42,430 bases of DNA from Pseudomonadota bacterium (GTDB lineage Bacteria > Pseudomonadota > Gammaproteobacteria > Burkholderiales > Rhodocyclaceae). Positions 1-9,869 of the stretch are shown here, piece after piece (position 1 is the stretch's first letter; each line of letters starts with the position of its first letter). Made by a program: the position numbers and the translations under genes. Below the pieces are notes generated by a model, which saw only the letters and a program-made list of their open reading frames with translations, had not been told where the DNA came from and did no database searches. The stretch covers positions 1 to 42,430 of the forward strand of contig CAUJIV010000007.1 of NCBI GenBank assembly GCA_963205435.1, in the 5' to 3' direction.

Positions 1-986
<986 letters not shown>

Positions 987-1076
987 CTAGCATCGAAGCC
1001 GGCAGCCGCCGTCCCGCTGCTGCCAGCGGCAGCCAGAGGGCATACCATAGGCGCTTCGCCCGCGGAGCCAGCGCCC

Positions 1077-2570
1077 ATGACGGCCAGCCTCATCCTCGCC
1101 CTCGACCAGGGCACGACCAGCTCGCGCGCCATCGTCTTCGACGGCGCCGGCCGCCCGCTCGCCAGCGCGCAGAAGGAGCTGCGCCAGATCTACCCGCGGC
1201 CGGGCTGGGTCGAGCACGATGCGCTGGAGATCTGGCGCGACCAGCTCGAGGCGGCGCGCCTGGCGCTGCGGCGCTGCGGCTGCGAGGCGCGCGACATCGC
1301 CGCCGTCGGCATCGCCAACCAGCGCGAGACCGTCGTGCTATGGGAGCGCGCCACGGGCCGGCCGCTCGCCAACGCCATCGTCTGGCAGGACCGGCGCACC
1401 ACGCCCGACTGCGAGCGGCTGAAGGCGGCCGGCGCCGAGGGACTGGTCCGCTCGCGCACCGGGCTGCTGCTCGACCCCTATTTTTCCGCCACCAAGCTGG
1501 CCTGGCTGCTCGACCATGTCACCGGCGCGCGCAGCCGCGCCGTGCGCGGCGAGCTGGCCTTCGGCACCATCGACAGCTGGCTGGCCTGGCAGCTGACCGA
1601 CGGCCGGCTGCACGCCACCGACCCCACGAACGCCTCGCGCACCGCGCTGTTCGACATCCATCGCGGCGACTGGGACGAGGAACTGCTGGCGCTGTTCGAC
1701 ATCCCGCGCGCGCTGCTGCCGCGCCTGGTGCGCTCGAGCGAGCTGTGCGGCGAGGTCGCCGCCGAGCATTTCGGCGCCGCCATTCCGCTCGGCGGCATGG
1801 CCGGCGACCAGCAGGCGGCGCTGTTCGGCCAGGCCTGCCACGGCCCGGGCCTGGCGAAGAACACCTACGGCACCGGCTGCTTCCTGCTGATGCACACCGG
1901 CGGCGAGGCGGCGGCGTCGCGCAACGGCCTCCTCGCCACCCGCGCCGCGCAGACCGGCGCGACAGCCGAATACGCCCTCGAAGGCAGCGTCTTCATCGGC
2001 GGCGCGGTCGTGCAATGGCTGCGCGACGGGCTCGGCCTGATCCGCTCCTCCGCCGAGATCGAGGCGCTTGCCGCCAGCGTGCCGGATGCCGGCGGCGCGG
2101 TTTTCGTGCCGGCCTTCGCCGGGCTCGGGGCGCCGCACTGGAACCCGCACGCGCGCGGCACGCTGGCCGGGCTGACGCGCGGCACCACCGCCGCCCACAT
2201 CGCCCGCGCCGCGCTCGAGGCGATCGCCTTCCAGTCGGCCGAGCTGGCACGCGCCATGGAAGCCGATTGCGGCCGGCCGCTCGCCGAGCTGCGCGTCGAT
2301 GGCGGCGCCGCGGCCAACGGCCTGCTGATGCAATTCCAGGCGGATCTCCTCGGCGTGCCGGTGGTGCGCCCGCGCATTCTCGAGACGACGGCGCTCGGCG
2401 CGGCCTGCCTAGCCGGCCTCGCCGCCGGCATCTGGAAAAGCCGCGAGGAGATCGCCGCGCACTGGGAGCGCGAGCGGGTCTTCGAGCCGGCCATGCCGCG
2501 CGAGGCGGCCGCCGCGCGGCTGGCGGAATGGCAGCGCGCCGTGCGCTGCGCGCTGGCCTGGGCCGGCTGA
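1077..2570 (+). CDS. glpK: Glycerol kinase
   Basis: FGGY-family kinase that phosphorylates glycerol to sn-glycerol 3-phosphate using ATP in the cytoplasm. It is 497 residues, close to E. coli GlpK (502). The start ATG at 1077 gives the typical N-terminus [18 protein letters not shown], which holds the phosphate-binding DQGTTSSR. Other family landmarks are [22 protein letters not shown] and [16 protein letters not shown]-type helices follow. The reading frame stays open far upstream of this ATG, but that part is antisense to alaS and has no GlpK similarity. No glpF or glpD is adjacent. The gene converges on ugpQ, whose product releases glycerol 3-phosphate, so both feed the same pool. Confidence 0.97.
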   Translation: MTASLILALDQGTTSSRAIVFDGAGRPLASAQKELRQIYPRPGWVEHDALEIWRDQLEAARLALRRCGCEARDIAAVGIANQRETVVLWERATGRPLANAIVWQDRRTTPDCERLKAAGAEGLVRSRTGLLLDPYFSATKLAWLLDHVTGARSRAVRGELAFGTIDSWLAWQLTDGRLHATDPTNASRTALFDIHRGDWDEELLALFDIPRALLPRLVRSSELCGEVAAEHFGAAIPLGGMAGDQQAALFGQACHGPGLAKNTYGTGCFLLMHTGGEAAASRNGLLATRAAQTGATAEYALEGSVFIGGAVVQWLRDGLGLIRSSAEIEALAASVPDAGGAVFVPAFAGLGAPHWNPHARGTLAGLTRGTTAAHIARAALEAIAFQSAELARAMEADCGRPLAELRVDGGAAANGLLMQFQADLLGVPVVRPRILETTALGAACLAGLAAGIWKSREEIAAHWERERVFEPAMPREAAAARLAEWQRAVRCALAWAG

Positions 2571-2583
2571 GGCCTTCAGCCGG

Positions 2584-3315
2584 TCAATCTTCCGGCGCGA
2601 GCAGGTCGAGGCGGTCGGTGAACACGGCGGCAACCCCCTGGCGCAGCAGATCGCGGGCATCGTCCGGGTCATTGACGGTGTAGATCAGCAGAGGCACGCC
2701 CGCCGCCTGCGCCTCGGCCAGCAGCGGCATGCCGAAATGGCGCCGGCTGCAATGCAGGGAGACGCACTGCAACTCGCGGCACAGCGCCGGCCAGCCGGCC
2801 GGCGGCGCCACGCACAGCAGGCCGCGCGGCAGCTCGGGCGCCGCCTCGCGCGCCGCCGCCAGGGCAGCCTGGGAGAACGAGCTGAGCAGCGGCGGCGCCT
2901 CGCCGGCCCACAGCCGGCGCGCCGCCAGCGCCACGGCGCGCCCCGTTTTTGCCTCGCGCCCGGCCGAGGGCTTGATCTCGACGTTGACCCACAGGCCGAG
3001 CTCGATGCACAGCCGCGCCGCATCGGCGAAGAACGGCAGCGGCTCGCCAGCGAATCGCGGCGCGAACCAGCAGCCGGCGTCGAGCCGCGACAACTCGGCG
3101 TCGCCGGTCTCGGCGACACGCCCGCGGCCGCTGGTGGTGCGCTCGAGCGTCTCGTCGTGGATCAGCAGCGGCGTGCCCTCGGCCGAGAGCATGACGTCGA
3201 ATTCGACGCCGCGATAGCCGCAGGCGGCGGCCTGGCGCAGGCCGGCGAGGGTATTCTCCGGCGCCAGCGTGCCGCCGCAGCGGTGGGCGATCAGCCGGGT
3301 CGGCGGCCAGCTCAA
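2584..3315 (-). CDS. ugpQ: Glycerophosphodiester phosphodiesterase (UgpQ type)
   Basis: Hydrolyses glycerophosphodiesters such as glycerophosphocholine to glycerol 3-phosphate and an alcohol. It is 243 residues, the same size as E. coli UgpQ (247), and follows it closely: LIAHRCGGTLAPENTLAG, EFDVML, LLIHDETLERT, VNVEIKPS, PELPRGLL and YTVN. The catalytic His-Arg pair (AHR), the ExD metal ligands (EFD) and the second His (IHD) are all present. There is no signal peptide, so it should be cytoplasmic. The likely start is TTG at 3315, overlapping the TGA of ugpB (TTGA), so the two genes are probably translationally coupled. One oddity is HRCGG where most homologues have HRGGG. Confidence 0.93.
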   Translation of the reverse strand: MSWPPTRLIAHRCGGTLAPENTLAGLRQAAACGYRGVEFDVMLSAEGTPLLIHDETLERTTSGRGRVAETGDAELSRLDAGCWFAPRFAGEPLPFFADAARLCIELGLWVNVEIKPSAGREAKTGRAVALAARRLWAGEAPPLLSSFSQAALAAAREAAPELPRGLLCVAPPAGWPALCRELQCVSLHCSRRHFGMPLLAEAQAAGVPLLIYTVNDPDDARDLLRQGVAAVFTDRLDLLAPED

Positions 3316-4589
3316 CGCGTCACCGTGCCGTCCGTCGGCTGCGGGCGCAGCTCGCGATTGCCGCGCTGCACCGCCTCGTCGAGCGCCTCCTTGGCCGGCT
3401 TGCGGTTGGCCCAGACGGCCTCCAGCTCCTCGCTGAGGATGGCGCGCACGCGGCCCATGCCGAAGACGGCCTTCGGCCTGGCCGCCGAAGCGAAGCGCTT
3501 GTCGGACAGGCGCGCCAGCGCCCGCCGCAGCATCTCCGGCGGCGCGCCCTCGGCCGCCAGCGCGTCGAGCGCCGCCGGCGTCATCGGCAGATAGCCGGTG
3601 CCGGCCACCCACTGCCTTTGCGCCTCGTCCTGCATGAGGAAGGCGATGAAGCGGGCGGCAAGGTCGTATTCCGGCTTTTTCTTGCCGGCGAGGACCCACA
3701 GCGAGGCGCCGTCGGGCAACAGCCGCTCCGGCGCCGCGCCATACACGTCGTCGTAATGCGGCAGCGCGGCGACGCCGAAATCGAAGGGCTTGCGCCGCAG
3801 CAGGCGCAGGTAGAGCGAGGAGTCGCTGGCCAGCATGGCGCACTCGCCCGAGAGGAATTTCTCGTCCGCCTCGCGACCCGGCCCGAAATAGCGGAAATAC
3901 TGGCTCTTGTGCCAGCTCGACAGCAGGGCCACGTGCTTGACTTCGACCAGGCTGTTCAGCGCCAGCGTGGTCTTGCCGCGCTCGACGTTGGCGATCGGCT
4001 CGCCGTGCTGGGTGGCGACGTTTTCCATCAGCACCCAGGCCGAATTGGAGGCCGTGAACGGGCAGCGGCGATCGACGTCGAAGATCTTGCCGGCGGCCGC
4101 CTGCACCTGCCACCAGGTGGCGGGCGGCGGCTGCGAGTCGAGCTTCGCCTTGAGGAAGGTGGCCTTGTTGAAATACAGCACGGGCAGGGACAGCGCCAGC
4201 GGCAGGGCCTGGATGCGCCCGCGGTTGTCGTCGACGACGTCCGAGAGGACGGGGAACAGCGCGGCGGCGGCGAACTTCACCCGGGCGTTCGCCATCACCC
4301 GATAGAGCGGCAGCATGCGCGGATGGCCGTCGAAGAATTTCTGCTGCTCGTCGTCGGCGAGCAGGGCGAGATGCGGCAGCTGATGGAGATCTTCCGCCAT
4401 GGCGAGATGCTGCAGGACGACCTTGCCCGTGCCGCTGCCGGCGTTGAAGCGGTCGACCAGCTCGACCAGCGCGGCGGCGTTCTCGCCGGCCTGGTCGTGG
4501 CGCAGCACGATGGAGACGGGCGGCGGCGGGGCCGCCCAGGCGAGCGGGCAGAGCAGGAGAAGCAGAGGGAAAAAGCGTCTGGGAAGCAT
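3312..4589 (-). CDS. ugpB: sn-Glycerol-3-phosphate periplasmic binding protein (UgpB type)
   Basis: Periplasmic solute-binding protein of ABC transporter family 1, expected to bind glycerol 3-phosphate or glycerophosphodiesters. It has 425 residues. Residues 1-19 are a Sec signal peptide (MLPRRFF, a leucine-rich core, then PLAWA before APPPP); the Cys in the core does not form a proper lipobox. The mature part matches UgpB in ALPLALSLPVLYFNKATF, PATWWQV, GASLWVL, AGTGYLPMTPAAL and the C-terminal SEELEAVW...ALDEAVQRGN. It overlaps ugpQ. The permease and ATPase genes ugpA, ugpE and ugpC are not next to it: downstream is ugpQ then convergent glpK, and upstream is a divergent CoA-transferase gene. 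It must use a transporter encoded elsewhere or act alone. Confidence 0.9.
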   Translation of the reverse strand: MLPRRFFPLLLLLCPLAWAAPPPPVSIVLRHDQAGENAAALVELVDRFNAGSGTGKVVLQHLAMAEDLHQLPHLALLADDEQQKFFDGHPRMLPLYRVMANARVKFAAAALFPVLSDVVDDNRGRIQALPLALSLPVLYFNKATFLKAKLDSQPPPATWWQVQAAAGKIFDVDRRCPFTASNSAWVLMENVATQHGEPIANVERGKTTLALNSLVEVKHVALLSSWHKSQYFRYFGPGREADEKFLSGECAMLASDSSLYLRLLRRKPFDFGVAALPHYDDVYGAAPERLLPDGASLWVLAGKKKPEYDLAARFIAFLMQDEAQRQWVAGTGYLPMTPAALDALAAEGAPPEMLRRALARLSDKRFASAARPKAVFGMGRVRAILSEELEAVWANRKPAKEALDEAVQRGNRELRPQPTDGTVTR

Positions 4590-4615
4590 GCGAGATCCGG
4601 ACTTGCAGGCGGGGT

Positions 4616-4624
4616 TGGTATATT
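4616..4624 (+). promoter_or_regulatory. Extended -10 promoter candidate for the CoA-transferase gene
   Basis: The 69-bp gap between divergent ugpB and the CoA-transferase gene holds TGGTATATT, an extended -10 (TGn plus TATATT), about 35 bp before the ATG at 4659. No convincing -35 is visible at 17 bp spacing, which is acceptable for extended -10 promoters. This is sequence pattern only. Confidence 0.4.
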
Positions 4625-4658
4625 ACTATGACCGCACCCGATCGATTCGACCCTTCCG

Positions 4659-5894
4659 ATGCCCGGCGCCCTCTCCCACCATCGCATCCTCGACCTGTCA
4701 CGCGTCCTCGCCGGCCCGTGGTGCACGCAGACCCTGGCCGACCTCGGCGCCGAGGTGATCAAGGTCGAGAAGCCCGGCAGCGGCGACGACACTCGCGCCT
4801 GGGGTCCGCCCTGGCTGAAGGACGCCGAGGGGCGGGACAGCGGCGAGTCGGCCTACTTCCTCTCCTGCAACCGCGGCAAGAAGTCGGTGGCCATCGACAT
4901 CGCCCACGCCGAGGGCCAGCGCCTGGTGCGCGAGCTGGCGCGCCGCTGCGACATCGTCGTGGAAAATTTCAAGGTCGGCGGCCTGGCCCGCTACGGACTC
5001 GACTGGGACAGCCTGCGCGCGCTCAATCCGCGCCTCGTCTACTGCTCGATCACCGGCTTCGGCCAGGACGGCCCCTATGCCGCGCGCGCCGGCTACGACT
5101 TCATCATCCAGGGCATGGGCGGCCTGATGAGCGTCACCGGCGAGCGCGACGGCGTCCCCGGCGGCGGCCCGCAGAAGGTCGGCGTGGCGGTGGCCGACCT
5201 GTTCACCGGACTCTACGCCGCCGTCGCCATCCTGGCGGCGCTGTCGCAGCGCGAGCGCAGCGGCGAGGGCCAGCGCATCGATCTCTCCCTGCTCGACGCG
5301 CAGGTGGCGATGCTGGCCAACCAGAACATGAATTACCTCCTCAGCGGCGAGCCGCCGGCGCGCCTCGGCAACGCCCATCCCAACATCGTGCCCTACCAGG
5401 TGTTCGCCACCGCCGACGGCCACCTCATCCTCGCCGTCGGCAACGACGCCCAGTTCGCCCGCTTCTGCCAGCTGGCCGGCTGCGACGGGCTGGCCGCGGA
5501 TCCGCGCTTCGCCACCAACCGCGGCCGCGTCGCCCATCGCGACGAGCTGGTCGCCCTGCTCGAGCCGCTGCTGCGCGGCCGCGGCACGCGAGCCTGGGTC
5601 GAGGCGCTCGAGACGGCCGGCGTGCCCTGCGGCCCGATCAACCGTCTCGACGAAGTCTTCGCCGATCCGCAAGTCAGGCATCGCGGGATGCTGCAGGAAA
5701 TGGATCATCCGGCGGCCGGGCGCGTGCCGCTGGTGGCCAGCCCGATCCGCCTCTCGGCGACGCCGCTCGAGGCAGGACTGCCGCCGCCCCTGCTCGGTGA
5801 GCATACGCGGCTGGTGCTGCGGGACTGGCTCGGCCTCGCCGACGCTGAACTGGAGCGCCTGCATGCGAGCGGCGCCATCGGAGCGCCCACGTGA
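4659..5894 (+). CDS. Class III (CaiB/BaiF) acyl-CoA transferase
   Basis: Cytoplasmic enzyme of 411 residues that moves CoA between carboxylic acids. The family start is clear: ILDLSRVLAGPWCTQTLADLGAEVIKVE. The catalytic aspartate that forms the aspartyl-CoA intermediate is D180 in VAVADLFTG. The glycine loop QGMGGLMSVTG and the late motif GPINRLDEVFADPQV are also present. Substrates cannot be read from sequence; overall it resembles the succinyl-CoA-dependent dicarboxylate or HMG group. It stands alone, with ugpB divergent upstream and a membrane protein gene 115 bp downstream. The aromatic-CoA cluster about 1.1 kb further on makes a role in acyl-CoA metabolism plausible but unproven. The ATG at 4628 is in another frame and is not the start. 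Confidence 0.92.
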   Translation: MPGALSHHRILDLSRVLAGPWCTQTLADLGAEVIKVEKPGSGDDTRAWGPPWLKDAEGRDSGESAYFLSCNRGKKSVAIDIAHAEGQRLVRELARRCDIVVENFKVGGLARYGLDWDSLRALNPRLVYCSITGFGQDGPYAARAGYDFIIQGMGGLMSVTGERDGVPGGGPQKVGVAVADLFTGLYAAVAILAALSQRERSGEGQRIDLSLLDAQVAMLANQNMNYLLSGEPPARLGNAHPNIVPYQVFATADGHLILAVGNDAQFARFCQLAGCDGLAADPRFATNRGRVAHRDELVALLEPLLRGRGTRAWVEALETAGVPCGPINRLDEVFADPQVRHRGMLQEMDHPAAGRVPLVASPIRLSATPLEAGLPPPLLGEHTRLVLRDWLGLADAELERLHASGAIGAPT

Positions 5895-6009
5895 AATATT
5901 GCCTTGGCGCCGCATCCGGCGTTCAATTACCATCCGCGGGAATCGCGCAGCCCCGATCGGCCTGGTTTGCGATCGGCCGGCGCGCACGGTGGCGAGGCCT
6001 GTCAGACGC

Positions 6010-6741
6010 ATGAACAAATTCCAGAGAGTGGTCGCCATCGTCGCCGCGGTCAACATCGCCCTGATGTTGTTGTTCCCGCCCTGCCTCGACAGCCCCCTGC
6101 GCCGCGGCGTGCTGCCGAGCTTCGAGGGCTTCTATCCCTTCTATCTCGCCTATGGCGTCCGCCGCATCCACAACGAGTTGCTCACCCTGCAGGTCCTCTT
6201 CGTCCTCATCAATGCCCTGACCGCCTGGCTGCTGCTCGACCGCCGCGACGCGCGCGGCATGGCGCCCGAATTCCGCCACACTCGCGCCATCGCCCTGTTC
6301 ATGGCGGCCAACCTGGCGCTACTGCTGGCCTTCCCGCCGTTCGAGTCCTACGCCTCGCTGGTGAAGTTCGAGCCGGCCAGCTTCGACGGTTTCTATTTCG
6401 TCTTCGGCGACAAGCATCGGCGCAATTTCTTCGTCCCGCTGCTCTATCTGGAATTCCTGCTGGTGGTCATCAACGGCCTGACGCTCTGGCTGCTGTTCAA
6501 CACGGTGGCGCGCGCCGAACTGGAAGCCGGCAGGAGGATCCTCGATCTGGCGCAATCGCTGCCGCCGCGGCAGCGCGCCGAAATCGCGCAGGCGCTCGGC
6601 GGCGACAGCGACCCGGCGCCTGCCAGCCGCGGGCCGCGGCTGGGCAGCGGAGCCGACCGGCGCAGGTTCAAGGACCCCAATTACCGCGGGCCGGAGCGGC
6701 GCAAGGGCGGCGACCGCCGGCGCAAACCTCGCCTGGCCTGA
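6010..6741 (+). CDS. Internally duplicated four-helix membrane protein with RGPERR tail
   Basis: I do not recognise this 243-residue protein. It has about four hydrophobic helices in two homologous halves. NIALMLLFPP at 15-24 repeats as NLALLLAFPP at 101-110. Residues 38-76 (FEGFYPF...VLINALTAWLLL) align without gaps to residues 125-163 (FDGFYFV...VVINGLTLWLLF). After the second half comes a soluble helix (EAGRRILDLAQSLPPRQRAEIAQAL), a Pro/Ala linker and a strongly basic tail, YRGPERRKGGDRR at 225-237. That tail motif is common in otherwise unrelated proteobacterial signalling proteins. The start at 6010 is the first in-frame ATG giving an intact first helix. It is likely an inner-membrane protein with a cytoplasmic C-terminus; function unknown. 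Confidence 0.8.
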   Translation: MNKFQRVVAIVAAVNIALMLLFPPCLDSPLRRGVLPSFEGFYPFYLAYGVRRIHNELLTLQVLFVLINALTAWLLLDRRDARGMAPEFRHTRAIALFMAANLALLLAFPPFESYASLVKFEPASFDGFYFVFGDKHRRNFFVPLLYLEFLLVVINGLTLWLLFNTVARAELEAGRRILDLAQSLPPRQRAEIAQALGGDSDPAPASRGPRLGSGADRRRFKDPNYRGPERRKGGDRRRKPRLA

Positions 6742-6824
6742 ACCTCCCTGCCGTCGCGACCGCGCCGGGATGGCGGCGCAGCACCCGCCCCGCCTCACTC
6801 CATCGATTCGTCCCCTGACGCCTG

Positions 6825-6840
6825 CTTGACCTGGCTCAAG
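6825..6840. promoter_or_regulatory. Dyad CTTGA-N6-TCAAG, candidate MarR operator
   Basis: The 253-bp gap before the hydroxylase/reductase gene contains CTTGACCTGGCTCAAG, a 5-bp inverted repeat with 6-bp centre. MarR-family regulators bind such short dyads, often as TTGA-N-TCAA, and a marR gene follows the first gene of this cluster. The link is inference. Confidence 0.4.
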
Positions 6841-6841
6841 C

Positions 6842-6994
6842 AAGAAAAGAAGAGAAACGTCTAATATCAAACCCTAAATATTATTGCCAATGAATTCCGT
6901 GGTGCGGCTGAATGCCCGGACTTGCCTTGAACGACCATAAATATTTAAACTTGAAACATCGTTTGCCAGCCACCGGCTCCAAGGTAGCCCGTTT
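6842..6994 (+). promoter_or_regulatory. AT-rich upstream region of the aromatic-CoA cluster
   Basis: This stretch is strikingly AT-rich for the window. It carries TAATAT at 6862, two TAAATATT-like elements (one the perfect palindrome TAAATATTTA at 6938-6947), and TTGCCT at 6922 paired with TAAACT at 6946 (18-bp spacing). It is the only sizeable non-coding region before the cluster, so the promoter should be here; the exact boxes are uncertain. Confidence 0.5.
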
Positions 6995-9277
6995 ATGAGA
7001 ATCGCATGCATCGGCGGCGGACCGGCGGGGCTCTACTTCGCCCTGCTCATGAAGAAGGCCGATCCGGCCCACGACGTGACCGTCTTCGAGCGCAACCGCC
7101 CGGACGACACCTTCGGCTGGGGGGTCGTCTTCTCGGACGCCACGCTGGGCAACTTCCAGCTGGCCGACCCCGAAAGCTACGCCGAGATCACGCGCAACTT
7201 CCACCACTGGGACGACTGCGACGTCTTCTTCAAGGGCCGCCGCATCACCTCGGGCGGCCACGGCTACTGCGGCATCGGCCGCAAGAAACTGCTCAACATT
7301 CTGCAGGCGCGCGCGGCCGAGCTCGGCGTGCGCCAGCTCTTCGAAACGGAGATCGAGGACGGCGGCCAGATCGAGGGCTACGACCTGATCGTCGCCGCCG
7401 ACGGCGTGAACAGCAAGGTGCGCAGCCGGCACGCCGCGCACTTCCAGCCCGACATCGAGGTGCGCAAGTGCCGCTACATCTGGCTCGGCAGCCATCTCAG
7501 GCTGAACGCCTTCACCTTCATCACCGAGCCGAGCGAGTGGGGCTGGTTCCAGGTGCACGCCTACCAGTTCGACCGCGACACCAGCACCTTCATCGTCGAG
7601 TGCCGCGAGGAGACCTGGCGCGCCGCCGGCCTCGACCGGCTCGATCAGGAAGGCTCGATCGCCTTCTGCGAGAAGCTGTTCGAAAAGCACCTCGCCGGCA
7701 ACCGCCTGATGAGCAACGCCCGCCACCTGCGCGGCTCGGCCTGGCTCAACTTCAACCGCGTGCTGTGCAGGACCTGGCACCACCGCAATATCGTGCTGAT
7801 CGGCGACGCCGCCCACACCGCGCACTTCTCCATCGGCTCGGGCACCAAGCTGGCGATGGAGGACGCCATCGCCCTGGTGAAGACGCTCAACGCCAACCCG
7901 GGCGACGTCGAGCGCGCGCTGGCCCTCTACCAGGAGGAGCGCGAGGTCGAGGCGCTGCGCCTGCAGAGCTCGGCGCGCAACCGCTTGGTGTGGTTCGAGA
8001 ACGTGGCGCGCTACGCCCGCCTCGAGCCCGAGCAGTTCGCCTACACCCTGCTCACCGGCAGCCAGCGCATCAGCCACGAGAACCTGCGCCTGCGCGACAA
8101 GGAATACGTCGATGGCATGGAGAGTTGGTTCGCGCAGCACAGCGGCCTGGCGAAGGCGCCGCTGCCGCCGATGTTCACCCCCTTCCGCCTGCGCGACCTG
8201 ACGCTGAAGAACCGTGTCGTCGTCTCGCCGATGGCCATGTATTCCAGCCGCGACGGCCAGCCGGCCGACTTCCTGCTGGTGCACCTGGGCAGCCGCGCCC
8301 TCGGCGGCGCCGGCCTGGTCATGACCGAGATGACCTGCGTCGCGCCCGACGCGCGCATCACGCCAGGCTGCGCCGGCCTGTGGAACGACGCCCAGCTGGA
8401 AGGCTGGCGGCGCATCGTCGGCTTCGTGCACGACAACAGCGACGCCGCCATCGGCCTGCAGCTCGGCCATGCCGGGCCGAAGGGCTCGACCCGCGTCGGC
8501 TGGGAGGGCACCGACGAACCGCTGGCCGAGGGCAACTGGCCGCTCGTCGCTCCCTCGGCCGTCGCCTACGGCCCGCAGAACCAGGTGCCGCGGGCGATGA
8601 CGCGCGAGGACATGGACGCCGTGCGCGAGCAGTTCGTCGCCGCGGCGCGGCGCGGCGCCCAGGCCGGCTTCGACCTGCTCGAGCTGCACTGCGCCCACGG
8701 CTACCTGCTGTCGGCCTTCCTCTGCCCGCTGACCAACCAGCGCAGCGACGACTACGGCGGCAGCCTGGAGAACCGCCTGCGCTACCCGCTCGAGGTGTTC
8801 CGCGCCCTGCGCGCCGCCTGGCCGCAGGAGCGGCCGATGACGGTGCGCATCTCGGCCCACGACTGGGCGCCCGGCGGCAACACGCCGGAGGACGCGGTGG
8901 AAATGGCGCGCGCCTTCAAGGCCGCCGGCGCCGACATGATCGACGTCTCCTCGGGCCAGACCACGCGCCAGGCGCAGCCGGTCTACGGGCGCATGTACCA
9001 GACGCCGTTCTCCGACCAGATCCGCAACGAGATCGGCATCGCCACCATCGCCGTCGGCAACATCTTCGAGCCCGACCACGTCAATTCGATCATCGCCGCC
9101 GGCCGCGCCGATCTCTGCGCCCTCGCCCGGCCGCACCTCGCCGACCCGGCGTGGACGCTGCACGCGGCGGCGCAGCTCGGCTATGGCGGCGGCGCCTGGC
9201 CGAAGCAGTATCTCACCGGCAAGGTGCAACTCGAGCGCAACCTGGCGCGCGCCGCGCAAATGGCGATCCGCGCATGA
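6995..9277 (+). CDS. Fused flavin hydroxylase / Old Yellow Enzyme acting on an aromatic acyl-CoA
   Basis: A 760-residue two-domain flavoprotein. Residues 1 to about 385 are a PHBH-type FAD monooxygenase: the FAD loop [12 protein letters not shown] lies near the N-terminus and GDAAHT begins at residue 270. From residue 393 ([17 protein letters not shown]) it is an Old Yellow Enzyme reductase with the substrate-binding H565 and H568 (LHCAHG) and [11 protein letters not shown]. Known proteins with this fusion are 2-aminobenzoyl-CoA monooxygenase/reductase of Azoarcus evansii, which hydroxylates and then reduces the ring, and proteins annotated as bifunctional salicylyl-CoA 5-hydroxylase/oxidoreductase. 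Sequence alone does not tell me which substrate applies. It is cytoplasmic. It is the first gene of a cluster with marR, a thioesterase and a Rid protein; no cognate CoA ligase is adjacent. Confidence 0.9.
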   Translation: MRIACIGGGPAGLYFALLMKKADPAHDVTVFERNRPDDTFGWGVVFSDATLGNFQLADPESYAEITRNFHHWDDCDVFFKGRRITSGGHGYCGIGRKKLLNILQARAAELGVRQLFETEIEDGGQIEGYDLIVAADGVNSKVRSRHAAHFQPDIEVRKCRYIWLGSHLRLNAFTFITEPSEWGWFQVHAYQFDRDTSTFIVECREETWRAAGLDRLDQEGSIAFCEKLFEKHLAGNRLMSNARHLRGSAWLNFNRVLCRTWHHRNIVLIGDAAHTAHFSIGSGTKLAMEDAIALVKTLNANPGDVERALALYQEEREVEALRLQSSARNRLVWFENVARYARLEPEQFAYTLLTGSQRISHENLRLRDKEYVDGMESWFAQHSGLAKAPLPPMFTPFRLRDLTLKNRVVVSPMAMYSSRDGQPADFLLVHLGSRALGGAGLVMTEMTCVAPDARITPGCAGLWNDAQLEGWRRIVGFVHDNSDAAIGLQLGHAGPKGSTRVGWEGTDEPLAEGNWPLVAPSAVAYGPQNQVPRAMTREDMDAVREQFVAAARRGAQAGFDLLELHCAHGYLLSAFLCPLTNQRSDDYGGSLENRLRYPLEVFRALRAAWPQERPMTVRISAHDWAPGGNTPEDAVEMARAFKAAGADMIDVSSGQTTRQAQPVYGRMYQTPFSDQIRNEIGIATIAVGNIFEPDHVNSIIAAGRADLCALARPHLADPAWTLHAAAQLGYGGGAWPKQYLTGKVQLERNLARAAQMAIRA

Positions 9278-9329
9278 GGCACCAGCCATCCTTTCGCCAA
9301 CCCGATGCCGCGAGGCAGGAGAGCGTGCA

Positions 9330-9836
9330 ATGAGCAAGCCCGGCAAGCCGCCGCCGCAGCGGTCCGACCATGAAACCCGCGTCACCGACCACGACCACGC
9401 CTCGCTGCGTCTGTGGTTGCGCATGCTGGCCTGCACCAACCTGATCGAGGCGCACATCCGCAGCCAGCTGAGGACGCGCTTCCAGACCACCCTGCCACGC
9501 TTCGACCTCATGTCGCAGCTCGAGCGCAACCCGGACGGCCTCAAGATGGGCGAGCTGTCGCGCCGCATGATGGTCACCGGCGGCAACGTCACCGGCATCA
9601 CCGACCAGCTCGTCGCCGAGGGCCTGGTGGTGCGCGAGGACAACCCGCAGGACCGCCGTGCCTACATCGTCAAGCTGACCAAGGAGGGCCGCCGCGTCTT
9701 CCGCCAGTGGGCCGACGAGCACGAGGACTGGATCGTGCGCCTGTTCGAGGGCCTCGGCGAGAAGGACAGGGGCCAGCTCTACGCGCTGCTGGCGCAGCTC
9801 AAGCAGCATGTCGTCGACCTCGACGGCCAGGGCTGA
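9330..9836 (+). CDS. MarR-family transcriptional regulator
   Basis: A 168-residue winged-helix regulator. The core runs from about residue 28 to 150, with the DNA-binding helix and wing in MGELSRRMMVTGGNVTGITDQLVAEGLVVRE and DNPQDRRAYIVKLTKEG, the typical MarR wing with its DxR signature. The N-terminal 20 residues are polar and rich in Pro and His. AGGAGA lies about 8 bases before the ATG. It sits 52 bp after the hydroxylase gene, same strand. MarR proteins next to aromatic degradation genes commonly sense an aromatic CoA thioester and repress their own cluster; the dyad at 6825 is a candidate site. The ligand is unknown. Confidence 0.93.
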   Translation: MSKPGKPPPQRSDHETRVTDHDHASLRLWLRMLACTNLIEAHIRSQLRTRFQTTLPRFDLMSQLERNPDGLKMGELSRRMMVTGGNVTGITDQLVAEGLVVREDNPQDRRAYIVKLTKEGRRVFRQWADEHEDWIVRLFEGLGEKDRGQLYALLAQLKQHVVDLDGQG

Positions 9837-9869
9837 GGCGCGCCGGCGCCCGCCCGCGCAAGGCCGGCC

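Noticed and set aside
4628-4660. An ATG at 4628 as the start of the CoA-transferase.
   Set aside because: It is in a different frame from the family-matching protein, which starts at 4659.
6881-9643. A 920-codon open frame on the minus strand opposite the hydroxylase/reductase gene.
   Set aside because: Antisense shadow of a well-supported gene; composition is unlike a real protein.
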